DNA from: Thermoproteota archaeon
GTDB lineage: Archaea; Thermoproteota; Thermoprotei; Thermoproteales; Thermocladiaceae
Assembly (NCBI GenBank): GCA_013153275.1
Contig: JAADER010000011.1
Span: 1-33,509 of the forward strand
Direction: 5' to 3'
Length of the DNA stretch: 33,509 nucleotides
The position numbers and the translations under genes were made by a program. The notes under the pieces are model-generated. The model was not told the DNA's origin. It saw nothing but the letters and a program-made list of their open reading frames with translations, and ran no database searches. Numbering within the stretch: the first letter of the stretch is position 1; each line of letters begins with the position of its first letter. Below are positions 6,533 to 14,553 of this stretch, piece after piece.

Positions 6533-7792
6533 CCTCTTTGGTTGTGCCATTCTTGCTGCTTTTCCTAGGTAGTCCCATATTCTTATGAGTTCATTAAGTT
6601 TTGCTACTCTTTCTCCGCCTGTTACTCCTGTCTTTATGAATGGTGCTCCGAATCCTACTGCTATGTGTGCTAGTATTGGGTACTCTGTCTCTCCTGATCT
6701 GTGTGATACTATTATAGTGTAGCCGTGTGATACTGCTAGCTCTGCCGTTCTTCTTGCTCTTGATAGTGTTCCTATCTGGTCTGGCTTTATTATTATTCCG
6801 TTTGCTGCCTTCATCTGTATTCCTCTTCTTAGTCTCTCCTCGTTTGTTACGAAGATGTCGTCTCCTACTATTATTCTGTCTGGGAACATTGATGTGAGTT
6901 CTGCGAAGCTCTCATAGTCTTCCTCGTGGAATGGGTCCTCTATGTAGTAGATGTCGTACTTCTCTATCAGGTGCTTCATGTACTCTATCTGCTGTCTAGT
7001 GTCTCTTTCAACTCCCTCGTTCTTGTACACGTACTTCCTCTTCTCCTCGTTCCACAGAGTGTCAGCTGCAACATCTATACCTATCCTGATCTCTATACCA
7101 AGCCTCTCACCTACCTCCCTCGTAGCTCTAGAGAGGATGTCCAGAGCCTTCTCAGTAGATATCCTCGGAGTCCAGGCCCCCTCATCGTTCCTCCCTCCAG
7201 TGAACGTCGGGTCCTCCTTTATGAGCTCCTTGAGGACCGTCCTATGAACCTCGAAGTTCGCCTTCACGGCAGTGTATGCATCGGGCGCTCCGACAGGTAT
7301 CGAGAGGAACTCCTGAACGTCAGGTCCAAGCCCTCTGCTATGCTTTCCACCGCCTATAACGTTACCGACAGGATATGGAATATATCTGGCCATGGCCCCA
7401 CCAAGATGCTGGAAGAGCGGTATCGCGAGAGCATCAGCAGCAGCACGAGCCACGGCCATGGAGGTCGCGATCGCTACAGCACCGCCTATTCTAGAGAAGT
7501 TATCAGTACCATCGATCTCCTCAAGCTTGAGATCTATCAGCACCTGGTTAGACGCGTCCAGACCAACCAGCTCAGGAACAAGGTACCTCTCGAATGCCTC
7601 CACTCCAAGGTCGACACTATCATTTGGAAAGTACACGACCTCATGTTTACCTCTTGATGCTCCTGCAGGTGCAGCAGCTCTACCGTACCCTCCCTCGAGC
7701 TCTACCTCGACCTCAACAGTCTCCTCTCCTCTAGAGTTGAATATCTTACGAATAGAGAGGTCTCGTATAGATGTTATGTCCTCAATGCTCAT
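6527..7792 (-). CDS. eno: Enolase (phosphopyruvate hydratase)
   Basis: Converts 2-phosphoglycerate to phosphoenolpyruvate in cytosolic glycolysis/gluconeogenesis. The 421 residues are full length. Visible active-site features are the catalytic Glu in RNDEGAW (about 204), the Mg ligands D240 (GIDVAA), E285 (IEDPF) and D311 (VGDD), catalytic K336 in IIIKPDQIGT, and the phosphate-binding SHRSGET at 363-369. The N-terminal cap domain includes AAAPAGASRGKHE at 39-51, where S46 is the lid Ser. The gene lies 24 bases after the HAD phosphatase on the same strand, so both are probably co-transcribed. The C-terminal PKRK tail is short and basic. A C/D sRNA candidate overlaps the stop codon. Confidence 0.97.
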   Translation of the reverse strand: MSIEDITSIRDLSIRKIFNSRGEETVEVEVELEGGYGRAAAPAGASRGKHEVVYFPNDSVDLGVEAFERYLVPELVGLDASNQVLIDLKLEEIDGTDNFSRIGGAVAIATSMAVARAAADALAIPLFQHLGGAMARYIPYPVGNVIGGGKHSRGLGPDVQEFLSIPVGAPDAYTAVKANFEVHRTVLKELIKEDPTFTGGRNDEGAWTPRISTEKALDILSRATREVGERLGIEIRIGIDVAADTLWNEEKRKYVYKNEGVERDTRQQIEYMKHLIEKYDIYYIEDPFHEEDYESFAELTSMFPDRIIVGDDIFVTNEERLRRGIQMKAANGIIIKPDQIGTLSRARRTAELAVSHGYTIIVSHRSGETEYPILAHIAVGFGAPFIKTGVTGGERVAKLNELIRIWDYLGKAARMAQPKRK

Positions 7793-7816
7793 TCAGGTCT
7801 CTGATAGGTTACATGA

Positions 7817-8461
7817 TTATAATGTTTTATCAAGAAGGCACCTAACTATACTTATCACAGGATACATATCTCCACTATATACGACGAACCTCGCAACTTT
7901 GGCAACATCCTCCTCAACAGGGTTGAAAGCTATGGAGTAACCTGCACGAGATATGAAAGGCATATCTATACTACCATCACCAATAGCAACAGTCCTATCC
8001 CAGTCGATGTTGAAGGCTCTCTCAAGAACATCTATAATACAGTCCTTAGAACAGACATTAACTTTAACAGAGAACACTCTACCATCCTTATATACAAGCC
8101 TGTTAGATATGTAGAGATCAACATAATCTCTAACAAGGTCATAAGCGAGCTCCAGACCACCGCTGACCATTATCACCATCACACGATGCTTCCTGAGAAG
8201 TCTCAGAAGATCCAGGACACCTGGAACCAAGTCATCATATGTGAGAGATATATCTCCTCTATAAGAGTTCCTCCACAAAAATGCATCAACAAACGCCCAG
8301 TCCCTGTAGTCTATCAGTCCCTTCTCCAGAGCCGCCTCTCTATGTATGTTAGCGATATCTCGCGTTCCAAGTACTGAGTGAATGTACTGCCAACTACTTC
8401 TATGTCTAATAACGACGCCGTCAACGTCCAGGATAGCATATCTTATAGCTCTCCTAGACAC
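7817..8461 (-). CDS. HAD-family phosphatase, phosphoserine-phosphatase-like
   Basis: The 214 residues start at GTG 8461. HAD motif I is LDVDGVV (nucleophile D12, acid/base D14), motif II is VMVSGG, and motifs III/IV are in DRTVAIGDGSIDMPFI. The helical cap between motif I and II is of the C1 type of SerB. The general reaction is hydrolysis of a small phosphorylated metabolite; phosphoserine is the nearest guess from motif spacing, not proven. It is upstream of enolase in the same operon, which makes a link to glycolytic or serine metabolism plausible. A shared TATA element (8486-8495) serves it and the divergent membrane-protein gene. Confidence 0.8.
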   Translation of the reverse strand: MSRRAIRYAILDVDGVVIRHRSSWQYIHSVLGTRDIANIHREAALEKGLIDYRDWAFVDAFLWRNSYRGDISLTYDDLVPGVLDLLRLLRKHRVMVIMVSGGLELAYDLVRDYVDLYISNRLVYKDGRVFSVKVNVCSKDCIIDVLERAFNIDWDRTVAIGDGSIDMPFISRAGYSIAFNPVEEDVAKVARFVVYSGDMYPVISIVRCLLDKTL

Positions 8462-8485
8462 CTTGATTAATAATATGAACGAACT

Positions 8486-8495
8486 ACTTAAAAAC
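8486..8495. promoter_or_regulatory. Bidirectional TATA element between divergent genes
   Basis: ACTTAAAAAC reads as a TATA-like box in both directions. Its centre is about 28 bases from the ATG at 8519 and about 30 bases from the GTG at 8461, so one element could drive two leaderless divergent transcripts. Confidence 0.5.
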
Positions 8496-8518
8496 TTGTA
8501 TCATAACACTACCATGTT

Positions 8519-8875
8519 ATGCATAAGGATCAAGCTGTAGGTGTTGGACTGATAATAATTAGCATAATAGTGATAATAGTATATGCACTCCTCATGTTTG
8601 GACCATACATACCTGTCGCAGGAATAAACAAGATATTCACCATGAGCGTCTCCATAGCAGCACTACAGGTCACAGCGTTCATAGCGATAGCAATAGTATT
8701 TGGAATACTTGCCTGGGTTGGATACACACTAGCAACCACACCACCACCAAAACCGATAGAGGAGATAGAGAAGGAGATCGAGGAGGAGCTGAAGAAGCTG
8801 GAGGAAGAGCTAAAGAAGGAGCAGGAGAAGGAAGCACAACAGCAACAGAGTGCATCGTCAGGAAAGTCTCAGTGA
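8519..8875 (+). CDS. Small membrane protein, two transmembrane helices and a charged coiled-coil tail
   Basis: The 118 residues contain a hydrophobic helix at about 8-27, a short loop with GPYIPVAG, and a second helix at about 46-71. The linker TPPPKPIEEIEKE leads into a Glu/Lys-rich coiled coil (about 78-106) and a Gln/Ser tail. The tail follows an even number of membrane spans, so both ends are on the same side, probably the cytosol. I do not recognise the family by name; it looks like a conserved crenarchaeal type. The ATG at 8519 fits a leaderless start from the shared TATA; an ATG at 8514 is out of frame. Its end overlaps that of the convergent amidohydrolase by 7 bases. Confidence 0.75.
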   Translation: MHKDQAVGVGLIIISIIVIIVYALLMFGPYIPVAGINKIFTMSVSIAALQVTAFIAIAIVFGILAWVGYTLATTPPPKPIEEIEKEIEEELKKLEEELKKEQEKEAQQQQSASSGKSQ

Positions 8876-9948
8876 AACATACATACACGAGAACCATCAA
8901 TTCTTCCTAAAGTACGTCCTCTCCAGAGCACCTCCCTAAGAAACTTCCTTTCTTTCCAACGAAAACCAGCACCACAGACAATCTGTAACCTTGCAACATC
9001 CATCTCATAGAGATCTAGAAAGAGCGCCCTCCAGATAGCTTGAACATCGATACCAAGCCTAGCAAGTATGCGAGCCTCAGACCACATGTCAGGATCTACC
9101 AGACCAACGTTGTCAGTACCGACACGAATCTTAATACCATTCTCAAACAGTCTAGTATTAATCTTACCTACAAGCATCAGATTAGACCTGGGAGTAACAA
9201 CAACACACTTACCTCTAAGAACTTGAACATCCTCAACATGTGTACAGTGCACGAGAACATCAGCCTTCAGAATGTTGAGCGCAAGAGCTAGATCACCATC
9301 AAGATAGGTGTCAGAGGTCTCGGACACATGAGTCATTATCTCCAGATTCCGAGAATGTACAATATCTTCAATTTTCTTTAACTCATCTATAGAATAGTTT
9401 AGAGGAGATATAAGCTCAACATTATATCCAGAGCTAGCGATCTCATAGACCTCCCTTATGAGCTCCTCCGAGGTCTCCTCCCAAGGTCCAAGATGATGTA
9501 TAGAAGGCTCTAAGAACGGTACAACATGTATAGGATAGCTATCAAATATCTCTGACAAACATCTAATAAACTTAGGACCGTACTCTACAACTATCCATGC
9601 CTCTCCAGTACCTGTTCTATACATTATATCTAAAGCATATCTAGCACTCTTCATAACCTTCCCCGGCTCTACCTCTCTGAGGTACAGGTACTTCACTCCA
9701 TACGGCACGCCAACTACATCGTCTATATACATCTTTCTAAAATATTCTCTAAGATCGAGATCTAGTACATGAATGTGAGCGTTAACAAACTGTGGTATAA
9801 CTACTCTGAATCTCTTACTATATTTCAAAGATGTTGCCCTTCCAACACCTGTCAGATGCCCCCGCTCATCTATCTCTATCTGTGCATTATCTACTATCCT
9901 TATCTCTCCATCCTCAATGTATGCTAGTCTCTCTACTCTGATTATCAC
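8869..9948 (-). CDS. Amidohydrolase-superfamily deaminase-like protein coupled to ribH
   Basis: The 359-residue TIM-barrel metal hydrolase has N-A-H58-I-H60 on strand 1, H207-V-S-E210-T on strand 5, H234/H237 in VHCTHV, and D279 in VGTDN on strand 8. The H-x-x-E-T motif with a GTDN end is the signature of the cytosine/S-adenosylhomocysteine-deaminase branch, where the Glu carries the proton. Deamination of a nucleobase-like substrate is therefore the likely chemistry. The start overlaps the ribH stop (9945-9948, ATGA), so the two are translationally coupled. This suggests a role in riboflavin synthesis, where a pyrimidine deamination step has no established archaeal enzyme that I know of. The substrate is inference. 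Confidence 0.8.
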   Translation of the reverse strand: MIIRVERLAYIEDGEIRIVDNAQIEIDERGHLTGVGRATSLKYSKRFRVVIPQFVNAHIHVLDLDLREYFRKMYIDDVVGVPYGVKYLYLREVEPGKVMKSARYALDIMYRTGTGEAWIVVEYGPKFIRCLSEIFDSYPIHVVPFLEPSIHHLGPWEETSEELIREVYEIASSGYNVELISPLNYSIDELKKIEDIVHSRNLEIMTHVSETSDTYLDGDLALALNILKADVLVHCTHVEDVQVLRGKCVVVTPRSNLMLVGKINTRLFENGIKIRVGTDNVGLVDPDMWSEARILARLGIDVQAIWRALFLDLYEMDVARLQIVCGAGFRWKERKFLREVLWRGRTLGRIDGSRVCMFH

Positions 9949-10415
9949 TCTACTATTATGGTCCTGTTACTGTACTTGCTCTCTCTAAGCATTTTCAGTC
10001 TCCTCGCAAGCTTGACAGCAGACTCAACAGCTCTTCTAGAGTACTCCTCAGCTCTCTCCATTGCTTGAAGTCTCGTTGCTCCAGGACCTATCACTCCTAG
10101 AGTGACAGGCTTCCTGAACTGTACAGATATGTCGAGAAGCTTCCTCGCTGCCTGAGTAGCTACCACCTCGTCATGTTTGGTCTCTCCCTGTATCACAGCC
10201 CCTAGAACAACTACAGCGTCCACGTCTTCCTTCTGAGCTAGCTCATGTGCTGCTAGTGCTGTGTCGAATGTTCCTGGAACCTTTACTATATATGTGATCT
10301 CTGCTCCTAGAAATCTTGCATGGCTGATTGCTTTCTGAAGCATTATGTATGTAACATCATAGTTGAACTCTGATACCACTATTCCGAGCCTTATCTTCTC
10401 CACAATTATCATCAT
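9945..10415 (-). CDS. ribH: 6,7-dimethyl-8-ribityllumazine synthase
   Basis: Condenses 5-amino-6-ribitylaminouracil with dihydroxybutanone phosphate to lumazine, the penultimate step of riboflavin synthesis. The 156 residues are normal for the family. Motifs are the N-terminal [10 protein letters not shown] (aromatic substrate stacking), the [11 protein letters not shown] loop, [17 protein letters not shown] with the catalytic His, and PVTLGVIGP. The N-terminal MMIIVEK could start at either Met. The C-terminal 20 residues ([11 protein letters not shown]) are a short extension. A TATA-like GATAAAAC lies about 20 bases upstream. It is followed directly by the deaminase-like gene. Confidence 0.95.
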   Translation of the reverse strand: MMIIVEKIRLGIVVSEFNYDVTYIMLQKAISHARFLGAEITYIVKVPGTFDTALAAHELAQKEDVDAVVVLGAVIQGETKHDEVVATQAARKLLDISVQFRKPVTLGVIGPGATRLQAMERAEEYSRRAVESAVKLARRLKMLRESKYSNRTIIVE

Positions 10416-10499
10416 AAAGTCTTGTAAGAGTTTTATCAGAGTTACCGTCTAGCATGTGTACGTAATGTTTATTTTAGATGCAGGTTCTAGTAAGGTCAC

Positions 10500-11564
10500 A
10501 TGTGTGCTAGAGTAGGCATTATTGGAGCATCAGGATTTGTCGGAGGAGAGCTTCTACGCATACTTCTCTCACATCCTGAGGCAGAGGTCAGAGTAGCGAC
10601 GTCCAGAGAGTTCAAGGGAGAGTACGTGTTCAGAGTGCATCCTCATCTGCGTGGTAAGACAATGCTTAAGTTTGTCGAACCTAACATAGATCTGATAAGC
10701 AAGGAGTGTGACTACGTGTTCCTAGCAGTGCCACATGGACAGAGCGTTCATCTCGTGCCGAAGCTTCTTGAGGTTGGGTTAAAGGTGCTTGATCTGAGCG
10801 CAGACTACAGATTGAAGGATCCTGAAGCATATGTGAGATGGTATGACTGGAAGGAGCCTCATCCATATCCTGATCTTCTGAAGAGAGCAGTCTATGGGCT
10901 CCCGGAGATCCACAGAGATGAGATAAGGAGCGCAGATCTCGTTGCTGTTCCCGGATGCATGTCTACTGCAGGAATACTGTCTCTACTACCGTTAGTGAAG
11001 AACGATCTCATAGAGCTCTCCAGAATAGTCGTAGACGTGAAGATAGGAAGCAGCGGAGCTGGAGCACATGCTCCAAGACTTGACCTGCACTCGTATCGTA
11101 CATACGTGATCAGACCCTACGAGGTCTCCGAGCACAGACACATTGCCGAGATAGAGCAGGAGCTCTCTCTAGTTGCTGGAAAGCCTGTCCAGGTAGCGTT
11201 CACGCCACATGCAGTCGATGTCGTACGCGGGATCTTAGCAACATCTCACTCATGGGCAAGGAGACCTGTGACTGAGCCGGACCTGTGGAAAGCCTTCAGA
11301 TCTACCTACGGTAACGAGCCGTTCATAAGGATAGCAAGAGACAAGACAGGATTTCACAGATATCCAGACATCAAGTACGTGATAGGAAGCAACTACTGTG
11401 ATGTTGGCTTCGAGATAGACTCTAGAACGGGCAGAATAGTGACCTTTGCAGCAATAGACAACCTCATGAAGGGAGCTGCAGGGCAAGCTGTTCAGTGCAT
11501 GAACATTATGTTGAAGATCGATGAGAGAGCTGGGCTAGACATAATACCTGTATTCCCAGTCTGA
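10500..11564 (+). CDS. lysY: N-acetyl-gamma-glutamyl-phosphate / LysW-aminoadipyl-phosphate reductase
   Basis: NADPH-dependent reductase of the ArgC/LysY family; in crenarchaea it can serve both lysine (LysW-carried aminoadipate) and arginine synthesis. The Rossmann motif is GIIGASGFVGGELL at 6-19, the catalytic C153 is in VAVPGCMSTAG, and IGSSGAGAHAPR and DNLMKGAAGQAVQ are conserved C-terminal stretches. The 354 residues are full length. No other lysine or arginine genes (lysX, lysZ, lysW, argD) are adjacent, which is unusual, so the choice between lysY and argC is not settled by context. A TATA-like TTTATTTT about 30 bases upstream fits the ATG. Confidence 0.9.
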   Translation: MCARVGIIGASGFVGGELLRILLSHPEAEVRVATSREFKGEYVFRVHPHLRGKTMLKFVEPNIDLISKECDYVFLAVPHGQSVHLVPKLLEVGLKVLDLSADYRLKDPEAYVRWYDWKEPHPYPDLLKRAVYGLPEIHRDEIRSADLVAVPGCMSTAGILSLLPLVKNDLIELSRIVVDVKIGSSGAGAHAPRLDLHSYRTYVIRPYEVSEHRHIAEIEQELSLVAGKPVQVAFTPHAVDVVRGILATSHSWARRPVTEPDLWKAFRSTYGNEPFIRIARDKTGFHRYPDIKYVIGSNYCDVGFEIDSRTGRIVTFAAIDNLMKGAAGQAVQCMNIMLKIDERAGLDIIPVFPV

Positions 11565-11605
11565 TGGACAGAACATTTTTTAGACAGATCAAATAGATCA
11601 GAGGC

Positions 11606-12112
11606 ATGGGTTGGGGAGGAGGCGGATGGGGAAGAGGTAGAGGAAGAGGCGGAGGATGGGGAGGAGGTGGCGGAGGTGGTGGCTGGGGCAGAGGACGAGG
11701 AGGTGGTTGGGGCGGTGGAGGATGGGGCTGGGCACAGGCCATGCCTCAGATGCCTGCAGTTCCACCCCCACCTCCTGGTGCTGTCAGAGCAGTAGCATCA
11801 GTAGAGACTAACGCTGGACTAGACAGCATAATAAGTCCTAGGTTTGGTAGAGCACCATTTTTCGCAGTAGTAGATGTGGCAGGTGGGAGAGTAGCGAACG
11901 TTCACATAGTCCAGAACCCATGTATAGACCTTCCACATGGTGCAGGTGTAGCAGTTGCTCAGTGGATACTTAGCATAGGTGCAAGATGTGCAATAGGGTC
12001 CCATTTTGGACCTAACGTGATGGCCGTGCTCCAGCAGGCGGGAGTACGAGTATGCATGGTCCAGCCAGGGATAAGGCTTGCAGATGCTCTCAAGGTGTGT
12101 GGCCTGGTCTGA
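11606..12112 (+). CDS. Dinitrogenase FeMo-cofactor/orange-protein (NifX/NafY-like) family protein with Gly/Trp/Arg-rich head
   Basis: Residues 1-43 are almost only Gly, Trp and Arg (repeating GWGGGG and GRGRG), followed by a Pro-rich linker (about 46-58) and the globular domain (60-168). The domain has the family features ISPRFGRAPFF, the VQNPC and HGAGVAVAQW loop with cluster-ligand candidates, and GSHFGPNVMAVLQQAGVRV. Relatives bind Fe-Mo or Mo-Cu clusters; there are no nitrogenase genes here. TTTTTTAG at 11575-11582 lies about 27 bases before ATG 11606, so the odd head is translated. The two MinD/ferredoxin genes follow, as in the orange-protein (ORP) loci of anaerobes. The DNA of the head is a G-rich tract. 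Confidence 0.85.
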   Translation: MGWGGGGWGRGRGRGGGWGGGGGGGGWGRGRGGGWGGGGWGWAQAMPQMPAVPPPPPGAVRAVASVETNAGLDSIISPRFGRAPFFAVVDVAGGRVANVHIVQNPCIDLPHGAGVAVAQWILSIGARCAIGSHFGPNVMAVLQQAGVRVCMVQPGIRLADALKVCGLV

Positions 12113-12120
12113 GGATATGT

Positions 12121-12138
12121 TTTTAGACTAGTCTAAAA
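12121..12138. promoter_or_regulatory. 18-bp perfect palindrome in the MinD promoter
   Basis: TTTTAGACTAGTCTAAAA is a perfect inverted repeat ending 11 bases before GTG 12149. For a leaderless start the TATA box would fall at about 12118-12126, i.e. on its left half. A dimeric regulator bound here would block TBP/TFB, so an operator is likely; the protein is unknown. Confidence 0.6.
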
Positions 12139-12148
12139 CCTTATACAT

Positions 12149-13021
12149 GTGCGAGAGATCGTGATAGCGAGCGGGAAAGGTGGTACAGGAAAGACGTTCA
12201 TAGCATCTAACCTCACATACTACATATCACAGATTCTTGGAAGACCCTGTACTGGAGTCGACGCTGACGCCGAGGCTCCCGACCTTGCTCTAGCACTTGG
12301 AGACTATGTTGAGATATATTCTAGAGAGGAGGTCTACGAGTCTCGTAAGGCAAGCATAGACTACGACAAGTGCAACCTCTGCATGATGTGCCAGTCAGTC
12401 TGCAGATTCTATGCTATAACTATAGAGGAGGACAGACCTGTAATAATCGAGGAGTACTGCGAGGGATGTGGAGCATGTGGCCTAGTATGCCCAACAGAGG
12501 CAATAACGTACAGGACCGTGAGAACAGGATACATAATCTATGGAGTGACCAGACATGGTGCAAGAATAGTGACCTCAGACCTAGAGGTGTCTGGAAGAAA
12601 TACTGGACACCTAGTGTACCTAGCTAGAGAGAAAGCTAAACAGGTAGGAAACGTAGAGTACATTGTTATAGATGCAGCACCAGGAATAGGATGTCCCGTG
12701 ATCTCGAGCATAGTCGGTGCAAACCTTCTCATAATATGTGTTGAACCAACACCACAATCATTCAATGGCTGCTGTAGACTGATAAACGTTGCAGATACAG
12801 TGAAGATACCGTATAGAGTAATCATAAACAAGTACGATCTAAACAGAGAGTTTACTGAGAAAATAGAGAGAGAGCTTGGTAACAATGTTATAGGGAGAGT
12901 ACCATACAGTAGAGAAATAGTGAAGAGCTATGCTGACCTGACACCACTATTAGCAACATCAAGCACATTAAAGAGAGACCTAGAACAGATAATGAGTGAG
13001 ATAGTGAAGGTGAGCTCATGA
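12149..13021 (+). CDS. MinD/ParA-type ATPase with inserted two-cluster ferredoxin domain (first of pair)
   Basis: The 290 residues have the deviant Walker A GKGGTGKT at 9-16, D38 in the VDADAEAPD switch, and a ferredoxin insert with two [4Fe-4S] sites (C75, C78, C81, C85 and C104, C107, C110, C114). Walker B-like VIDAAPG and the VINKYDLN base-recognition segment complete the fold. The start is GTG 12149; the ATG two bases earlier is out of frame. Such proteins load or insert Fe-S or Mo-Cu clusters in orange-protein systems. It is the first gene after the palindrome and overlaps the second MinD in ATGA. The sister differs mainly in its cluster-2 loop. Confidence 0.93.
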   Translation: MREIVIASGKGGTGKTFIASNLTYYISQILGRPCTGVDADAEAPDLALALGDYVEIYSREEVYESRKASIDYDKCNLCMMCQSVCRFYAITIEEDRPVIIEEYCEGCGACGLVCPTEAITYRTVRTGYIIYGVTRHGARIVTSDLEVSGRNTGHLVYLAREKAKQVGNVEYIVIDAAPGIGCPVISSIVGANLLIICVEPTPQSFNGCCRLINVADTVKIPYRVIINKYDLNREFTEKIERELGNNVIGRVPYSREIVKSYADLTPLLATSSTLKRDLEQIMSEIVKVSS

Positions 13022-13887
13022 TAATAGCAGTAGCAGGAGGAAAAGGCGGAGTAGGAAAGACCATAATAGCAGTAAACATTGCACTACTACTCAGAGACAG
13101 AGGAAGAGTCATGCTCGTAGACGCCGACGCCGATAACCCATGTGTTGAGCCGACACTGAGAAGCATAGGCGTGACTATTGAGAACGTTGAGGAGGTCCAT
13201 AGGTACAGGCCAAAAATACTTGAAGATAAGTGTGACCTATGTGGCAGATGTGTCGAAGTATGTCCAGAACATGCTATAATAATCATACCAGGACAGAGAA
13301 TAATGATAGTAGACACATTATGCGCAGGCTGCGGCTGCTGCTCAATAGTATGTGATAGAAAGGCAGTTCAGGAAGAAAAGGTCCTTGAAGGATACATCAA
13401 GAGAGGAAGAGCAGCAAACATGGATCTACTGATAAGCGAGCTCAAACCTGGAGAGAAGAGAAGCTATGTCGTGATGACAAAGATGATGGAGACCTATAGA
13501 GGCGAGCTTAAGAGATATGACTACGTTATAGTGGACTCTCCTCCAGGAACTGGAGCTGGAGTATTCTCAATACTTAAGAATAGTGACGTACATATCATAG
13601 TCACCGAGGCCTCCAGGCTTGGTCTAGCAGACTTCAGAAAAATAATGAAACTGAAAGAAGAGAAGCTTCCTCAGAAAAAGACAATAGTCATAGTAAACAA
13701 GTACGACCTTAACCTGGAGGTTACAGATGAGATAGAGAGATACTGTAGAGAGAGGAACATACCGGTAGTGAAGATACCTTACTCAGACAACATAGCTAGA
13801 CTATACATGACTGGTAGACCAGTCGTTCTGGAAAATGTGGAGGAGAAAAAGTTCTTTGAGGAGATTCTTAGAAGGGTAGTGTCCTAG
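13018..13887 (+). CDS. MinD/ParA-type ATPase with inserted two-cluster ferredoxin domain (second of pair)
   Basis: The 289 residues carry Walker A GGKGGVGKT at 7-15, VDADADNP, two [4Fe-4S] motifs (C72, C75, C78, C82 and C102, C105, C108, C112), VDSPPGTGAG and VNKYDLN. C107 makes an extra C-G-C-C in the second site. It is a paralogue of the gene before it and starts within its stop codon, so the two are made together and may form a heterodimer. Both probably act on the orange-protein-like product of the gene at 11606. It ends one base from the convergent pyrophosphatase. Confidence 0.93.
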   Translation: MIIAVAGGKGGVGKTIIAVNIALLLRDRGRVMLVDADADNPCVEPTLRSIGVTIENVEEVHRYRPKILEDKCDLCGRCVEVCPEHAIIIIPGQRIMIVDTLCAGCGCCSIVCDRKAVQEEKVLEGYIKRGRAANMDLLISELKPGEKRSYVVMTKMMETYRGELKRYDYVIVDSPPGTGAGVFSILKNSDVHIIVTEASRLGLADFRKIMKLKEEKLPQKKTIVIVNKYDLNLEVTDEIERYCRERNIPVVKIPYSDNIARLYMTGRPVVLENVEEKKFFEEILRRVVS

Positions 13888-13888
13888 T

Positions 13889-14458
13889 TTACTCCTTCTT
13901 TCCTCCTTCCTTCTTGTATCTCTCGATTGCGTCTGCTATAAGCTTCTTCGCCTCGTCAGCTCCCTTGAATCCTCTGACCTTCGTCCACTTGCCTGGCTCA
14001 AGCTCCTTGTAGTGCTCGAAGAAGTGCTTTATCTTGTTGAGAATAGCCTCTGGTAGATCATTCACATCTTTAACGTTCTTATATGTTGGGTCCACCTTAT
14101 CTACTGGCACTGCAATGATCTTGTTGTCGATTCCCTCCTCGTCCTCCATCTCGAGGACTCCTATTGGTCTGACTCTTATCACGCTTCCAGGCATTAGAGA
14201 GTAGTTGCTTATTACGAGAACATCTGCTGGGTCGCCATCTGGCATGAGTGTCTGTGGAACTGTACCGTAGTTGAATGGGTAGAACATGGCTGTGTAGAGT
14301 ACTCTGTCCACCATTATTGCTCCGGTCTCCTCATCCATCTCGTACTTTATGTTGGAGAATGCTGGTATCTCAACTACTACATATATGTCGTCTGGTGGGT
14401 TCTTTCCAGGTGGGAGCTTCTCGAGTAGTGATGCCATACGTGGTATCTTATACCTCAT
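13889..14458 (-). CDS. ppa: Inorganic pyrophosphatase, family I
   Basis: Soluble Mg-dependent enzyme that hydrolyses pyrophosphate and so drives biosynthesis. The 189 residues contain E30 in [14 protein letters not shown], the signature DGDPADVL at 74-81 (metal-binding Asp residues), [14 protein letters not shown] at about 105-118, and [14 protein letters not shown]. The C-terminus is a Lys/Glu-rich tail. The start ATG 14458 gives the leader MRYKIPR; ATG 14437 ([12 protein letters not shown]) is an alternative, because a TATA-like stretch lies at about 14467-14478, very near the first start. Confidence 0.96.
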   Translation of the reverse strand: MRYKIPRMASLLEKLPPGKNPPDDIYVVVEIPAFSNIKYEMDEETGAIMVDRVLYTAMFYPFNYGTVPQTLMPDGDPADVLVISNYSLMPGSVIRVRPIGVLEMEDEEGIDNKIIAVPVDKVDPTYKNVKDVNDLPEAILNKIKHFFEHYKELEPGKWTKVRGFKGADEAKKLIADAIERYKKEGGKKE

Positions 14459-14553
14459 GGTTTATTAAAATATTAAGGTTGAGTAAGATAGTACATTAGT
14501 ATGCTATTTAAATACCTAAGACTTTAAAGCAACATCAAGAACATATTAGAACT

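Noticed and set aside
6926-7657. 243-residue plus-strand frame inside enolase
   Set aside because: Antisense to a clear full-length enolase; no recognisable domain.
11506-11742. Minus-strand Pro-rich frame opposite the G-rich tract
   Set aside because: It is only the complement of the Gly-rich coding region and has no promoter or homologous domain.
11606-12112. Nitrogen-fixation protein
   Set aside because: The domain family is shared with NifX, but no nif structural or cofactor genes are present; the MinD neighbours point to an orange-protein type system.
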